Below, piece after piece: positions 10,701-23,744 of a DNA stretch of 64,000 nt (its first letter is position 1; the number at the start of each line of letters is the position of its first letter). The stretch is from Siphonodentalium dalli (Eukaryota; Mollusca; Scaphopoda; Gadilida; Siphonodentaliidae), in the NCBI GenBank assembly GCA_032622095.1, contig CP136066.1, forward strand, positions 5,667,784 through 5,731,783. The letters run 5' to 3'. The notes below the pieces were generated by a model. The model was not told where the DNA came from and ran no database searches. It worked only from the letters and a program-made list of their open reading frames with translations. Position numbers and translations under genes: made by a program.

Positions 10701-13700
10701 TCCATTTGATATAGCTGCAGTGCCTCCGTCCATTTGATATAGCTATAGTGTCTCCGTCCATTTGATATAGCTGGTATAGCTATAGTGCATCCGTCCAATT
10801 GATATAGCTATATTGCGTTCGTCCATTTGAAAGAGCTATAGTGCGTCCGTTCATTTGGTATATCTATAGTGCGTACGTCCATTTTATATAACTATAGTGC
10901 ATCCGTCCAATTTATATAGCTATAGTGCGTCCGTTCAATTGATATAGCTATAGTGCGTCCGTCCATTTGATGTAGCTATAGTGCGTCCGTCCATTTGATA
11001 GATATATAGTGCGTCCGTCCATTTGATATAACTATATTGCCTCCGCCCATTTGATATAGCTATATTGCCTCCGTCTAATTGATATAGCTATAGTGCGTCC
11101 GTCCATTTGATATAGATATAGTGCATCTGTCCATTTGGTATATCTATAGTGCGTACGTCCATTTGATAAAGCTATAGAGCGTCCGTCCATTTGATAAAGC
11201 TATAGAGCGTCCGTACAATTGATTTAGCTATAGTGCCTCCGTTCAATTGATATAGCTATAGAGCGTCCGTCCATTTGATATAGCTATAGAGCGTCCGTCC
11301 ATTTGATAAAGCTATAGAGCGTCCGTCCATTTGATAAAGCTATAGTGCGTCTGTCCATTTGGTATATCTATAGTGCCTCCGTCCATTTGATATAGCTATA
11401 ATGCGTCCGTCCATTTGTTAAAGCTGTAGTGCTCCGTCCATTTAATATAGCTATAGTGCCCCCGCCCATTTGTTATAGCTATAGTGCGTCCGTCCACTTG
11501 GTATAACTATAGTGCCGCCGTCCATTTGATACAGCTATAGTGCGTCCGTCCATTTGATATAGATATAGTGCATCTGTCCATTTGATATATCTATAGTGCC
11601 TCCGTCCTTTTTATATAACTATATTGCCTCCGTCCATTTGATATAACGATAGTGCGTCCGTCCATTTGATATAGCTATAGTGCCTCCCCCTATTTGATAA
11701 AGCTATATTGCCTCCGTCCATTTGATATAGCTGCAGTGCCTCCGTCCAATTGATATAGCTATAGTGCATCCGCCCAATTGATATAGCTATATTGCGTCCG
11801 TCCATTTGATATAGCTATAGTGCCTCCCCTATTTGATAAAGCTATATTGCCTCCGTCCATTTGATATAGCTGCAGTGCCTCCGTCCATTTGATACAGCCA
11901 TAGTGCCTCCGTCCATTTGATATAGCTGATATAGCTATAGTGCATCCGTCCAATTGATATAGCTATATTGCGTTCGTCCATTTGGTAGAGCTATAGTGCG
12001 TCCGTTCATTTGGTATATCTATAGTGCGTACGTCCATTTGATATAACTATAGTGCATCCGTCCAATTTATATAGCTATAGTGCGTCCGTTCAATTGATAT
12101 AGCTATAGTGCGTCCGTCCATTTGATGTAGCTATAGTGCGTCCGTCCATTTGATAGATATATAGTGCGTCCGTCCATTTGATATAACTATATTGCCTCCG
12201 CCCATTTGATATAGCTATATTGCCTCCGTCCAATTGATATAGCTATAGTGCGTCCGTCCATTTGATATAGATATAGTGCATCTGTCCATTTGGTATATCT
12301 ATAGTGCGTACGTCCATTTGATAAAGCTATAGAGCGTCCGTCCATTTGATAAAGCTATAGAGCGTCCGTCCAATTGATTTAGCTATAGTGCCTCCATTCA
12401 ATTGATATAGCTATAGAGCGTCCGTCCATTTGATATAGCTATAGAGCGTCCGTCCATTTGATAAAGCTATAGAGCGTCCGTCCATTTGATAAAGCTATAG
12501 TGCGTCTGTCCATTTGGTATATCTATAGTGCCTCCGTCCATTTGATATAGCTATAATGCGTCCGTCCATTTGTTAAAGCTGTAGTGCTCCGTCCATTTAA
12601 TATAGCTATAGTGCCCCCGCCCATTTGTTATAGCTATAGTGCGTCCGTCCACTTGGTATAACTATAGTGCCTCCGTCCATTTGATACAGCTATAGTGCGT
12701 CCGTCCATTTGATATAGATATAGTGCATCTGTCCATTTGATATATCTATAGTGCCTCCGTCCTTTTTATATAACTATATTGCCTCCGTCCATTTGATATA
12801 ACGATAGTGCGTCCGTCCATTTGATATAGCTATAGTGCCTCCCCCTATTTGATAAAGCTATATTGCCTCCGTCCATTTGATATAGCTGCAGTGCCTCCGT
12901 CCAATTGATATAGCTATAGTGCATCCGCCCAATTGATATAGCTATATTGCGTCCGTCCATTTGATATAGCTATAGTGCCTCCCCTATTTGATAAAGCTAT
13001 ATTGCCTCCGTCCATTTGATATAGCTGCAGTGCCTCCGTCCATGTGATACAGCCATAGTGCCTCCGTCCATTTGATATAGCTGATATAGCTATAGTGCAT
13101 CCGTCCAATTGATATAGCTATATTGCGTTCGTCCATTTGATAGAGCTATAGTGCGTCCGTTCATTTGGTATATCTATAGTGCGTACGTCCCTTTGATATA
13201 ACTATAGTGCCTCCGTCCAATTTATATAGCTATAGTGCGTCCGTTCAATTGATGTAGCTATAGTGCGTCCATCCATTTGATAGATATATAGTGCGTCCGT
13301 CCATTTGATATAACTATATTGCCTCCGCCCATTTGATATAGCTATATTGCCTCCGTCCAATTGATATAGCTATAGTGCGTCCGTCCATTTGATATAGATA
13401 TAGTGCATCTGTCCATTTGATATATCTATAGTGCGTACGTCCATTTGAAATAGCTATAATGCGTCCGTCCATTTGATATAGCTATAGTGCGTCCGTTCAA
13501 TTGATATAGCTATAGAGCGTCCGTCCATTTGATAAAGCTATAGAGCGTCCGTCCATTGGATATAGATATAGTGCCTCCGCCCATTTGGTATAGCTATAAT
13601 GCGTCCGTCCAATTGATATAGCTATAGTGCGTCCGTCCATTTGATATAGCTATAGTGCCTCCGCCCATTTGATATAGCTATATTGCCTCCGTCCAATTGA

Positions 13701-15079
13701 TATAGCTATAGTGCGTCCGTTCAATTGATATAGCTATAGAGCGTCCGTCCATTTGATATAGCTATATTGCCTCCGCCCATTTGATATAGCTATAGTGCCT
13801 CCGTCCATTTGATATAGCTATAGTGCCTCCGTCCATTTGATATAGCTATAGTGCGTCCGTTCAATTGATAGAGCTATAGAGCGTCCGTCCATTTGATAAA
13901 GATATAGTGCGTCTGTCCATTTGGTATATCTATAGTGCGTACGTCCATTTGAAATAGCTATAATGCGTCCGTCCATTTGATATAGCTATAATGCGTCCGT
14001 CCATTTGATATAGATGTAGTGCTCCGTCCATTTAATATAGCTATAGTGCCTCCGCCCATTTGTTATAGCTATAGTGCGTCCGTCCACTTGGTATAACTAT
14101 AGTGCCTCCGTCCATTTGATATAGCTATAGTGCGTCCGTCCATTTGAAATAGATATAGTGCATCTTTCCATTTGATATAGCTATAGTGCCTCCGCCCATT
14201 TGATATAGCTATATTGCCTCCGTCCAATTGATATAGCTATAGTGCGTCCGTTCAATTGATATAGCTATAGTGCGTCCGTTCAATTGATATAGCTATAGAG
14301 CGTCCGTCCATTTGAAAAAGCTATAGAGCGTCCGTCCATTTGATAAAGCTATAGAGCGTCCGTCCAATTGATATAGCTATAGTGCCTCCGTTCAATTGAT
14401 ATAGCTATAGAGCGTCCGTCCATTTGATAAAGCTATAGAGCGTCCGTCCATTTGATAAAGCTATAGTGCGTCTGTCCATTTGGTATATCTATAGTGCCTC
14501 CGTCCATTTGATATAGCTATTATGCGTCCGTCCATTTGATAAAGCTGTAGTGCTCCGTCCATTTGATATAGCGATAGTGCCTCCGCCCATTTGTTATTGC
14601 TATAGTGCGTCCGTCCACTTGGTATAACTATAGTGCCTCCGTCCATTTGATATAACTATAGTGCCTCCGTCCATTTGATATAGCTATAGTGCGTCCGTCC
14701 ATTTGATATAGATATAGTGCATCTGTCCATTTGATATAGCTATGGTGCCTCCGTCCATTTGATATATATATAGTGCCTCCGTCCTTTTTATATAACTATA
14801 TTGCCTCCGTCCATTTGATAAAACGATTGTGCCTGCGCCCATTTGATATAAATATTGTGCGTCCGTCCATTTGATATAACTATAGTGCGTCCGTCCATTT
14901 GATATAGCTATAGTGCGTCCGTCCATTTGATAGAGCTATATTACCTCCGTCCATTTGATATAACTATAATGCGTCCGTCCATTTGATGTAGCTATAGTGC
15001 GTCCATCCATTTGATAGAGCTATAGTACCTCCGTCCATTTGATATAGCTATAGTGCCTCTGCCCGTTTGATACATTGTA
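7726..15079. repeat. 28-bp minisatellite array II, about 260 units (7.35 kb)
   Basis: The unit is CTATAGTGCCTCCGTCCATT then TGATATAG, 28 bp, unrelated in sequence to array I. Variation concentrates at the C/G/A after TGC, at CCATT versus CAATT, and at GATATAG versus GATAAAG or GGTATAT. Truncated subtypes (CCCCTATTTGATAAAG; GTGCTCCGTCC) serve as landmarks. Most units carry a TATAGCTATA palindrome at the junction. Three reading frames of a 28-bp unit give a 28-residue period, which explains the many minus-strand open frames beginning MDG; none is a gene. Confidence 0.97.
10446..13460. repeat. 1155-bp higher-order repeat inside array II
   Basis: The rare variant TCCGTCCTTTTTATATAACT occurs at 10446, 11601 and 12756, spacing exactly 1155 bp twice. 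The marker units between them follow in the same order: CCCC(C)TATTTGATAAAG twice, then a duplicated-tail unit (GGTATAGC/GATATAGC), GATGTAG, GATAGATATA and GTGCTCCGTCC. The second copy (11601-12755) and the start of the third are nearly identical. The third loses one unit near 13240 and diverges by about 13460. A further TCCTTTTTATATAACT unit at 14778 is out of register. Confidence 0.85.
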
Positions 15080-16150
15080 TATCATTACCTACTGTGGCAT
15101 GGGCGTAACCTGTAGCTGGGTTCGATAAGTTCGACGAATCCGCGCGCTCCCTGGGAAGGACTATATATACTATATTTTCCGACCATGCCTTGTCTATAAT
15201 ATGCACGTGTTCGCTTATGACATGACCAAGGTGTTACCAAAATTACATTAATGTCGGCCATATTCAAAACAAGTAGCAATTAGTAATACCGATTGTATAT
15301 AGCGCTTAACAAATTTCATCATCTAAGACGCTTTTACACTATTATCCCAGTCATTTCTACAAGCTAACCAATGAACCGGCTGCATCCATGAATTTTACGT
15401 TGTACCCACATGCTCTGCTCCAATGTGATCAGAACATTATCTTATACTCACCAGTATGACACGTTGACTGGTACTCGTTTAATACATGAGTGGTGCGAAG
15501 TCGACACAGTACCAGCGACCTTGCACATCGCTCAAATCGGCCAAGCCAATGTTGTCTGAAAACCCACACAAGTGACATATTATCGATTTTAAGAATAGTC
15601 AAACAAAATATTCAAGTCCGAACCAGTTGGAGTCCACTCTTATATTATGTTTGGTTGTCGAACTGAAGAATCGGCAGGCGTCCAGTAACCTTCGTACGGA
15701 ACTATTGGAAAAACTATCTAAATTCGAAGCAGTTGGGGGTCAACTCTTAGGAAGCTTACGTACGCTCAGTAGGGAATCGCGATATTTTTAATATTTGTTT
15801 GTTTCTCGAACTGAAAACTCGGCAGGCGTCTAACCACCCGTGCAGTGATTCGATTATATTTACATTATTAATTGCACCTCTATATACGTATATTTACGCC
15901 CCAGGGTCCAAACGAAGCTATATCTAAATCGAATCGGGGTCAAGTTCTAACGATCATCCAAGTCAAATGAGACAAGAATCCACTGCAGATCAGATACTTT
16001 ATTTTGAAAATATCATTTAAATAAAAAATATTAACATCCAGAATGTATTTCCAAATGTCTTCAGGTGGGTGAAAACCAAATTACGTATACGCTATAATGT
16101 AGCTCCATTTTGATTATAATCGAATTTCCAACCCTAGTTGTGAGAGGGGA
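15080..16150. other. Unassigned spacer with one diverged direct repeat
   Basis: There is no gene. A diverged direct repeat links about 15612-15690 with 15718-15840, both containing CGAACTGAA..CTCGGCAGGCGTC and an upstream AGTTGG.GT.CACTCTTA phrase. Confidence 0.45.
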
Positions 16151-16151
16151 G

Positions 16152-16274
16152 GAGGCGAACCGAATGTTTCACTCATTGACGCCCCAGTCGGACATTCCAA
16201 TACAAGGGTGTGGGGCGAACCGAATGTTTCACTCATTGGAGCCCCAGTCGGACATTCCAACACAAGGGTGTGGG
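16152..16274. repeat. 60-bp direct repeat, two copies
   Basis: GCGAACCGAATGTTTCACTC occurs at 16155 and 16215, exactly 60 bp apart, and the units continue through CCCCAGTCGGACATTCCAA to GGGTGTGGGG. The reading frame through it is open only because 60 is divisible by three. Confidence 0.85.
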
Positions 16275-18680
16275 GTATTAGTAACACAAATTGAATCCAC
16301 ATCGGGAACGGGCTAATCGAAAAATCATATATATTCGTGTACATGTAATATGTAATTTAAATCTTGGCGCTCATATAAGTCATCATATCGAGTTATGGAT
16401 ACATTTTTTTACACGGATTGCAATGCCATAATCTCCTGTCGTTCAGCAGTCAACGAACAGTTGTAGAGTGAACCAGCCGAGTCAACGCCGCTTCGTTAAT
16501 TAAGTTCAAGTGTTTGGATTTGTTTTAGATCAGACGTGAGTGTGTGAAACATTTATTGAATTATATTTAAAGTACTGTCCATACAGCTAGTTATTTTTGC
16601 AAGTGAAATCATATCTTGCACAGGGATGTGTTTTGTTAGAGATGTAGCAGCTGGTTGTATATTTCCTTCAACGAAGAAGTAATTTTAAATCAATAATATG
16701 ACTTGGAATTGGACTGTGCATTACATGTATGCTATATACTGTAGACTGTGCTATATGACAATTTTCGAAGCAACAGATATGATATGTTGGGTGTAACCAC
16801 GAAAAATTACTTTGGAGATGAAATTTGTATAAAATGTTGAGTTTTCGGTCACTTCGCTGGCACTCTGCCAAATTCATGTTCCATTGCTTTCTGTTAAAAG
16901 TTAGAGATACAACATTGTACAGCACGGACATTTATGTATTAGTCACGTGGTACAAAATAAACAGATCCGCTGGTTCACAGTGGAGATAGAACAGTATACC
17001 ACGTGACAATATATCACTGTTAAAAAAAAGAGATTTGGGGATGGAACATATTGCTATAGACTTTCATTGAAATTTGGTATTATGTTAGACACGATATCTG
17101 GTGATTTTCTGACAGGAAGTTCGAAAGATACCAATGTCTCACGTTCCTGCCCAAAATGGAGATAGAACAGTTTAGTTTTGACGCGACGATCAGTTGGATT
17201 CTTATCATTCCATTGTTGAAATGTTTAATTCATATATGTTGCACATAATATAGATAGAGGAAATATTATATAGTAATTGAGTTAGTGGGGCCAGTATATT
17301 AATTGCGTTAGATTGGCAGTATATTTATTGGTCAGGTGGGGTAGGGCAGTATATTAATTGAGTTAATTGGTGACATTACATTAGTTAACGTATCTTGTTA
17401 CCACGTGTGCAGATAAGTTGTGTCAACAAGCAGAGAACAGGTATCGCGGCTAATCCACGTTGGGTCCGAAGAAAAAACTAAATCTCACAGAACATTCAAC
17501 ACAGTTGACAGTTCAACAACAACAACAACAACAACGACAACAATTAACTATAGGCGAATACATGTACCAAATATAGAAAGAAAAGAGCGTTTCTTGTCAG
17601 TTTAATCCATATATGGTAGAATAAAGAGCGTCACTATATTCAGTTACCCTAGAACTCTGTAAACTGCGTAAAGATTGATTTTTGGCCGTATACTGGCAGG
17701 ATATTGTCCTTATGTTTAATCGTATTCGTGGTTTTGCTCAAGGTCTCTAATATAACTATACACCTCATACCTAAGGCTTGTTTTCTCATATCAATGTAAT
17801 GTTTGTATTTTGATTTGTATGTGAGATGCAGTGCGTGGAATATGCAGCATATGATGCGAAAGAAGATAAAACAAAAGTGAAATTCACGCACGAGGAAAGT
17901 ACATGACACAGAATACACGTTAAAATGATAATTTAGCACACACCACGGGCGAAACAATTTACGAGTCGGTGTGTGTATATATACACATCAAGGTAATTGA
18001 TGTATAAAAGCTACGTAGATACGCATACTAATAACCTTTCAATAAGGAAATGGTTGTTGGGATTCGATCGTATGAGTGTGCCCCACGAGAGGTGTGCGTT
18101 CGAATCGGATCTATGTCCCACACATGTGGGATGGAGTGGCCGGAGAAAGGATATAGACGAGAGATATTTTTGTACGTCAGTTGAAACTAGTATATATTAT
18201 ATATTGAAGAGCTCTTTTTGTTTGACTGAGAGAAAATGAACTTTCTAAATCTCTATGTCGAAAATTTTAAATTGAAAAAATAGAGCCTTTTTCAAAAAGT
18301 GAAAAGAATACGAACTATGCTCCTGGAAAAGGTATATCGGGACCCGGTTTGGACTGTGGGTTAACCAAAGGTTGCCCCTGTTTGTTTCATGTGGAGCATA
18401 ATGGGATATTACTGAATCAGCAGTTCAATATGATATTTTGTTGAATGTGATGTGAGACATAATTCATTCATAGTTAGGGCAATTCATAGTGCTTTGTTGT
18501 CATTTGATCAATGCTCGGGGTTAGGTTTGAGATGGGTAGTCACGACATGCATACGGATTCATTGTACATAATATGTGTGTCATGTATTGAATGTATCGAA
18601 TTTGGTGGGGAAACAACAGCGTATATGATATCCGCCACACATTACGAAAAAAGGGAGATCTGGTTACAAGCAGTTAGTCC
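16275..18680. other. Unassigned spacer; short low-complexity spots
   Basis: I see no supportable gene. GGCAGTATATTAATTG-like phrases occur three times at 17290-17365. An (AAC)n/(ACA)n microsatellite lies at 17515-17541, and a GTGTATATATACAC palindrome near 17973. The phrase GGAGATAGAACAGT occurs at about 16983 and 17158. Confidence 0.4.
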
Positions 18681-18689
18681 CAAAAATAA

Positions 18690-18830
18690 GATTTTCGAGG
18701 GGCCATAACTCTAGTATTTCTCGAGGGATTCTCAAAATTATTTCACTTGCACGAACGTCTTGATCGGGAATCGATATATCGAGTTTTGTATGGAATGAGA
18801 TTTTGTGATGGTAGGCACACGTAGGATTTA
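18690..18830. repeat. Dispersed-repeat fragment (GGGGCCATAACTCTAGTATT type)
   Basis: GGGGCCATAACTCTAGTATT, then TCTCGAGGGATTCTCAAAAT and a CACTTGCACGAACGTCTTGA stretch, resembles a short repeat I associate with bivalve genomes. That association is memory-based and unsearched. Only one copy is present in this window. Confidence 0.3.
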
Positions 18831-19364
18831 TGTTCCAAATAATATCAACAAACTGTATGAGGATTGATAAATCAAACATTAAAATTAATTGAAAATATTC
18901 ATGTCAAATTAAAAGTAATGCAAAACAAAACTCTGAAAGATTTGTATATAGTCGTCCTCACTTGAGTGATAACCATATAGCATAGCTAAAAGAAATATAC
19001 AAATATACGGAAACAAATAATGCCGCACCTTTATGAATTAAAACCTATGTCGCGATGTTCTAAAATGTTGAGGTTGTATGTCATATATATATAGCCGAGT
19101 CTAGTTATGAGGAAACAACAAACTTGTATGGTACATGTCGTATTATGTCGCCATAAAAATTTACTTTGTGTGACCCCTTGGGAAAATTACGCGCTCGCAC
19201 TGACTAGCATATGGTGCGGCGCAGACAGCACTGCCACAAGTTAGTTTCTCTCACTCTCGACCTTCGCACCCACATCCATGAATGATTTCCAAGCATCGAT
19301 GCAAAATACATCAAGTAGGCAATGGTATGCTGAACATCGAAAATGCTAAAGTTGTTCGGCGACG
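18831..19364. other. Unassigned spacer
   Basis: No gene or repeat is evident. Confidence 0.4.
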
Positions 19365-20063
19365 ACATCAGACCACCAGATAGCCCTGGCTGGGGTGGCA
19401 CCTAGCATGGGTGTACTCAGTCTCAGAGGCAAGCAGATTGAAATGGTGCGTAAAACTGGAATTTATGCAAGATTGGTAGCGAAGCAGGTGGTCGACATGG
19501 GTTAGTCTATTGCCGGGAAGATAGTCCATAGACTGATACCATGTCCATATATGGGTATACAGGTAAATATTCAGGAGTTGTACTATCAAAGTAGTGCTTA
19601 ATCTATGCAACAAATACACACGCATGCGCTGTGCGTTCTATACATTTGCGTACATCTGCGGGAGTCGGGGGCGTCATTTCGATAGAGTCGGAACTAAATC
19701 GCAATAGAATAAAATCAATACAACCGCTTTGCCCAGTGAATACACACTGTTTGTCACAACTCACTGCGAGTATGCGGTCCATTCCACAAGGACGAGGACT
19801 TGTCAGCCGTATGGTTTAATCTACTAAACTTTTATTTCATCTTTGTTTATTTAAACCTTGAGGTTTATAACCTTGAATGATCTGTGATCCATGTTTACAA
19901 TAAATCCATACGTTTGAGGATGCAGCATCAATTCTTGAGGATCAAGTTCCTGAACAACTGGCCGTGAACATCCATGTGTAAATTCGCCAACGTTGTATGT
20001 CTTGGTGGGCTTATGTCTTAACTTACCATCCGTGTTGAATAAGTATCGAGGAGCCCAACCACG

Positions 20064-20352
20064 ATGAATGAACTGAAAGTTTTGAAGTTAATTTGCGCAG
20101 CTGCGCTGATGTTTGAGACCGTTATATTCGTGACAGCCGCCAAAAAGACTTACGAGAATTCTGTCGTGGTAAAATGGATATCTGTCTTAACAGCGGAGCC
20201 GGAGATAACCTCTCCGAGCCACAGTGTTATTGAGTGTGGCGCCATCTGTAAACAGAAAACAAACTGCACCTCGTTCTCGTACAGTGACGGCGCGTGTCGC
20301 ACTTCGATTGGTCTAGTTCAGAAAGAGCAAGCGGATGTCTATGTCGACACAG
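20064..20352 (+). CDS. Secreted Apple/PAN-domain protein, first coding exon (copy A)
   Basis: The frame starts MNELKVLKLICAAALMFETV, a short basic start and hydrophobic core typical of a signal peptide, with likely cleavage after the alanines near residues 25-26. The mature part carries a PAN/Apple-like cysteine pattern: C58, C62, C68 and C78 with the FSYSDGAC signature at 71-78. PAN domains bind proteins or carbohydrates outside the cell; the ligand here is unknown. The exon ends in ACA G|GTGAGA at 20352/20353, a strong splice donor in phase 1, so the 107-codon open frame reads into intron. A possible acceptor (ATACAG) lies only 46 bp on, at 20396, and the frame after it stops quickly, so the downstream exon here looks damaged or lies elsewhere. 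The exon is closely similar to 44284-44584. Confidence 0.6.
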
Positions 20353-20396
20353 GTGAGAGATTTAATAACTTAATGCGAACAAGATAAAGAATACAG

Positions 20397-20692
20397 GGAC
20401 GTGGCTACATGGTGTCTGTTTCGGGCATCCACTTTTAACTTTCCAATTCCACCCACCCACCAGACAAAGCATTTAAGTTCGCGCAATTACATTTCCAGTC
20501 TATTTTTGCAATCGTCGCCCTCGTTGAGTCGACTCACCGACCTCAGATTCGTATATACACAATCTCCATATTGCACACGGACTTTGTATTCTAATATCCC
20601 CAGGGTTGGCGGAGTCGAACGAAGTATATTTAGTCCAGAATACTGTATATATGTATATATGCATTCCGGCGCAATGTTTGGACTTGTGTAAC
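20397..20692 (+). pseudogene. Possible second exon, disrupted (copy A)
   Basis: This is homologous to 44965-45281. Joined in phase to the preceding exon it stops at about 20473, but another frame (from 20401) is open to 20691 and matches the copy B frame from SSLFLQSSPSL onward. Length differences between the copies after that point are 3 and 15 bp, both multiples of three, which hints at past coding constraint. The protein is unrecognised. Confidence 0.25.
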
Positions 20693-21256
20693 AAGTTTTA
20701 GCAATGATAATGGATAATGATATATGATTTGCTGTGAATATGTTTCCTGTTCCACTGTGTTTCATTTGCAAAAATATTACAGCACTATATAATGCTTCGA
20801 TTGGAGCGGGGGGAAAACATTAAAACAACAATGACATAGCTGGTTTTGACATATCCAGTCGTAATTACAAAGTGTGTTACATGTTTTGGATACATTGATC
20901 ATTACTTTGCAATTTCTTTAAAATTCTGACACAACTGACCTCAGTATTTGAAGTGTTTTGTTCGCAGCAACAACTCGTGTTCAAAACTTTAAATGTAGTT
21001 GTTTGTAACGCAAGATGGTTCACGTCAGAGCTATCGAAAAATCGTGAATTTCACATTGAATGCATATAAAATCTTAACAGTCTTTAACAAAATACCAAAT
21101 CAATGGATTGTATATACACATTTGGGAGGTTAAACAGTTATTTAATACTTCGCCTCTGTCAAACAGTTAACAAATTCATACAAGCAAAACTAAATTTCAT
21201 ATTGCCTTGGATCTGATGAAGATTCCTTTGTGTCATCATGAGGAGTTATTTTTATA

Positions 21257-21322
21257 ATTTATATCTATATTTATATTTATATTTATATTTATATTTATAT
21301 TTATATTTATATTTATATTTGC
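21257..21322. repeat. (TTATAT)n microsatellite
   Basis: About ten copies of a TTTATA hexamer. The equivalent point in copy B (54230) is where the tandem retroposon tails are inserted. Confidence 0.85.
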
Positions 21323-21378
21323 GAATGTATATATGTCTGCCCGTATTCTATATAAATTAACGGCGGGCCATCTAGATG

Positions 21379-21483
21379 ACGGGGTCTGACAGGGTAACGT
21401 TTTAACGGGGTCTGACAGGGTAACGTTTTAACGGGGTCTGACAGGGTAACGTTTTGACGGGGTCTGACAGGGTAACGTTTTAC
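21379..21483. repeat. 26-bp tandem repeat, four copies
   Basis: GGGGTCTGACAGGGTAACGT then TTTAAC repeats at 26-bp spacing (21381, 21407 and so on). Copy B has a single diverged unit at about 55910, so the expansion is specific to copy A. Confidence 0.9.
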
Positions 21484-21855
21484 GAGGAAGATAATGGTGC
21501 AGGTCACAATTTTCCAATGTCTTTGTGTCAATGACAGAAAGGGATGGCATTGTTTTGCAGCCGATGTATATCATACGTATACTTAATCATATCCATGAAA
21601 TGTTGAGTCTAATGGTGTGGTTTAACGATATTCGAGTTCGGGTTGGTGGGGGCACCACAATTTATAAAAAATATATATTATAGCGCCGATGTCCAACTTT
21701 GATCACGGAAACAATATGGGCAGGTTCAATTTCACGTTCGACCGTGTCCTTGACTTCTGGACCGATCGATCAATAGTTTTTGTCTTTCTCCTAATACTTT
21801 TCAGAGTTGTTCCCTCGGTATTGTTCACCGTTTTCAACGCTAGAAATAGCCCTGA

Positions 21856-21940
21856 CAAAGTCGGGCACATCAGTTGTCATTTATAAAGTCGGGCATATCA
21901 GCTAGTCATTTATAAAGTCGGGCATATCAGCTAGTCATTT
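21856..21940. repeat. ~28-bp tandem repeat, three copies
   Basis: AAAGTCGGGCACATCAG-type units start at 21858, 21885 and 21914. Copy B has one related unit at about 57948. Confidence 0.8.
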
Positions 21941-23744
21941 CGTCACCTGAGTTCGAACTTGTTCTAAGTGCCTTTTTCAATGTTACGAGATAATCGAATT
22001 TTAAAGTTTGACGATGTAGTACTCGTGAACTGTAAGAGATACATTGGTCGGCTTGTCGCCAAAGTGTAGGCAATCTTATGCTCTTTCGAGCAAAATAAAA
22101 GGCAGTGCCGCAACAGTTAGTTACACTCTACCAACGACAGTTCCATCGAGGTACCCCCTCAATTTTTTTACATAGCACAACATAGAACGGAATTAATGCC
22201 ACTCAGTATTGTGTAGCATTTAGCAACGATAAGGTTTTTTTCAGGGCGAATTTGTTCCATGTGCCATTTCACCACCACTTAAGTCACATGGAACACACTG
22301 GAATAAAGTTCTTCTACACAATAACGTAATAACAAATTGGAAATCAGAAAGATATTGAGGTCTAATTGTTTCATATACACAATGTTATGTATTATTATGT
22401 ATATAGAACAATTGGTACCAAAATATGATGATGTATCGATTATAACCTCACAATATGAACGGGGTTTATCAGTCCTAAATGAAACACCAACAGTATTCTA
22501 ACCTGACGTTTATCCCAAGTATGCGTTGTTAGTGTTAGGAATTGACTGAAAAGCAACGTCATATCCATGAAGACGGCCTTAAAGCGATCTGACCATGTGT
22601 TTACAGTGGGGATTGTAGGGTGTCACTATAGAGCCCACGAAGTCGGCAGCAAAATGATATACTACACAAAAGTTTCTCTAGACACATTGCCGGCATACTG
22701 CACAGCATTTATTTCATCGCAAACGGTTCGGTAATTATATGTAAGGGTGCCATTAGCTTGTTTTGTTCTGACCAACCCACACTGCGAAATTTAAAAATAA
22801 AAAGAAACTGCTTCCAGTCATTTACCATAAAAAAAAGTAATTCATAGAAAGTAATGGGAGTATAGGAAAAGGAGTCTATATGGATTATGGAACCAATGGC
22901 TAACTTAGCTCCAACTTATTTAAACACTTACAGAAGCATTTCCATATACTTCCAATGAACCAAACATCGGAACCAAATTATTGGTTACTTCTATGGGACA
23001 ACATTGAACTATATATGACACCCATTTCAATTATTCTTGCAATGCATACCTGAGAAAAAAACAGATTTGACGATAAAGTATTGAAAAATAGCAGACATTC
23101 ACGTGATAATCACAGAGCCATGGATAACGCGGTATAATAGCGAGTGCTCAGACTGACTATACTTATAAATCCATTGCCACTTAGAATCGTGAGCAACATT
23201 TAATGAATGAAATTAAGCGTTGAGATCTATGAGATATTACTAGTACATAAACTGGTTAGTCACCGAGGAGTGTTACTGACCAATTCGGACCATATAACGT
23301 GTGCGAGGTGACCGTGCATTCACCATAATATCACAAGGCCACAGATAATACATATACATTGTCTGTGTCGACTAAACACAATTGAGACATCAGAGGAAAT
23401 CAACTCGTCGAATTGAAAAACTGATAACGATTAGATGATATTCTTTACCAACTTTAAAAGTCGGGGCCGCTACGTTATAATGTCGGGATGGAAGTTAGTT
23501 ATTATATAATATACATCACGATGTTGGGCCACAGAGGTAGAACCTGTCTGGAGGCGATAGACGCTACACCACCAGCGATAAGGTGTCATGATCTATCGAT
23601 TACCGAAGTTCATCTACGTATAATATTATGTGTATTAAGACTTAGCGTGGGAACAAATTCAATAAACAAAGCTCTTGAATATCAAAATGTTTAATGGAAA
23701 AACATCAGCATAGAACTAACTCAAACCAATACATGTACAGTACA
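21941..23744. other. Unassigned spacer
   Basis: I see no gene I can support. A promoter-like AAAATAAAAGGC followed 20-25 bp on by CAACAGTTAGTT lies at 22094-22125, without a recognisable transcript. A small TTCCATGTG/CACATGGAA stem lies at about 22255-22293. Confidence 0.35.

Larger units (their letters stand above)
19365..21930 (+). repeat. Segmental duplication, copy A (PAN-exon locus)
   Basis: This block matches 43600-57970 in order and orientation. Shared landmarks are CAGCAGATTGAAATGGTGCG (19430s / 43660s), CGCAATAGAATAAAATCAAT, the PAN exon, TCGAACGAAGTATATTTAGT, CAATGGATTGTATATACA, TTTGCGAATGTATATATGTC, and GACCGATCGATCAATAGTTT at the right end. Copy A is compact; copy B is expanded more than five-fold by insertions. 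Confidence 0.85.

Noticed and set aside
7724-14926. Many minus-strand open frames of 60-80 codons starting MDGR/MDGG
   Set aside because: They are readings of the 28-bp minisatellite in three frames (28-residue period) and end wherever a unit variant adds a stop.
16110-16316. 68-codon frame with a duplicated 20-residue block
   Set aside because: It is explained by the 60-bp direct repeat; no signal, domain or splice context is present.
16500-16545. Splice-donor-like GACGTGAGTGTG after a possible first exon
   Set aside because: It is a lone donor-like match with no open frame or acceptor to pair it with.
18085-18110. tRNA B-box-like GCGTTCGAATCGG
   Set aside because: No matching A box or foldable cloverleaf could be drawn around it.
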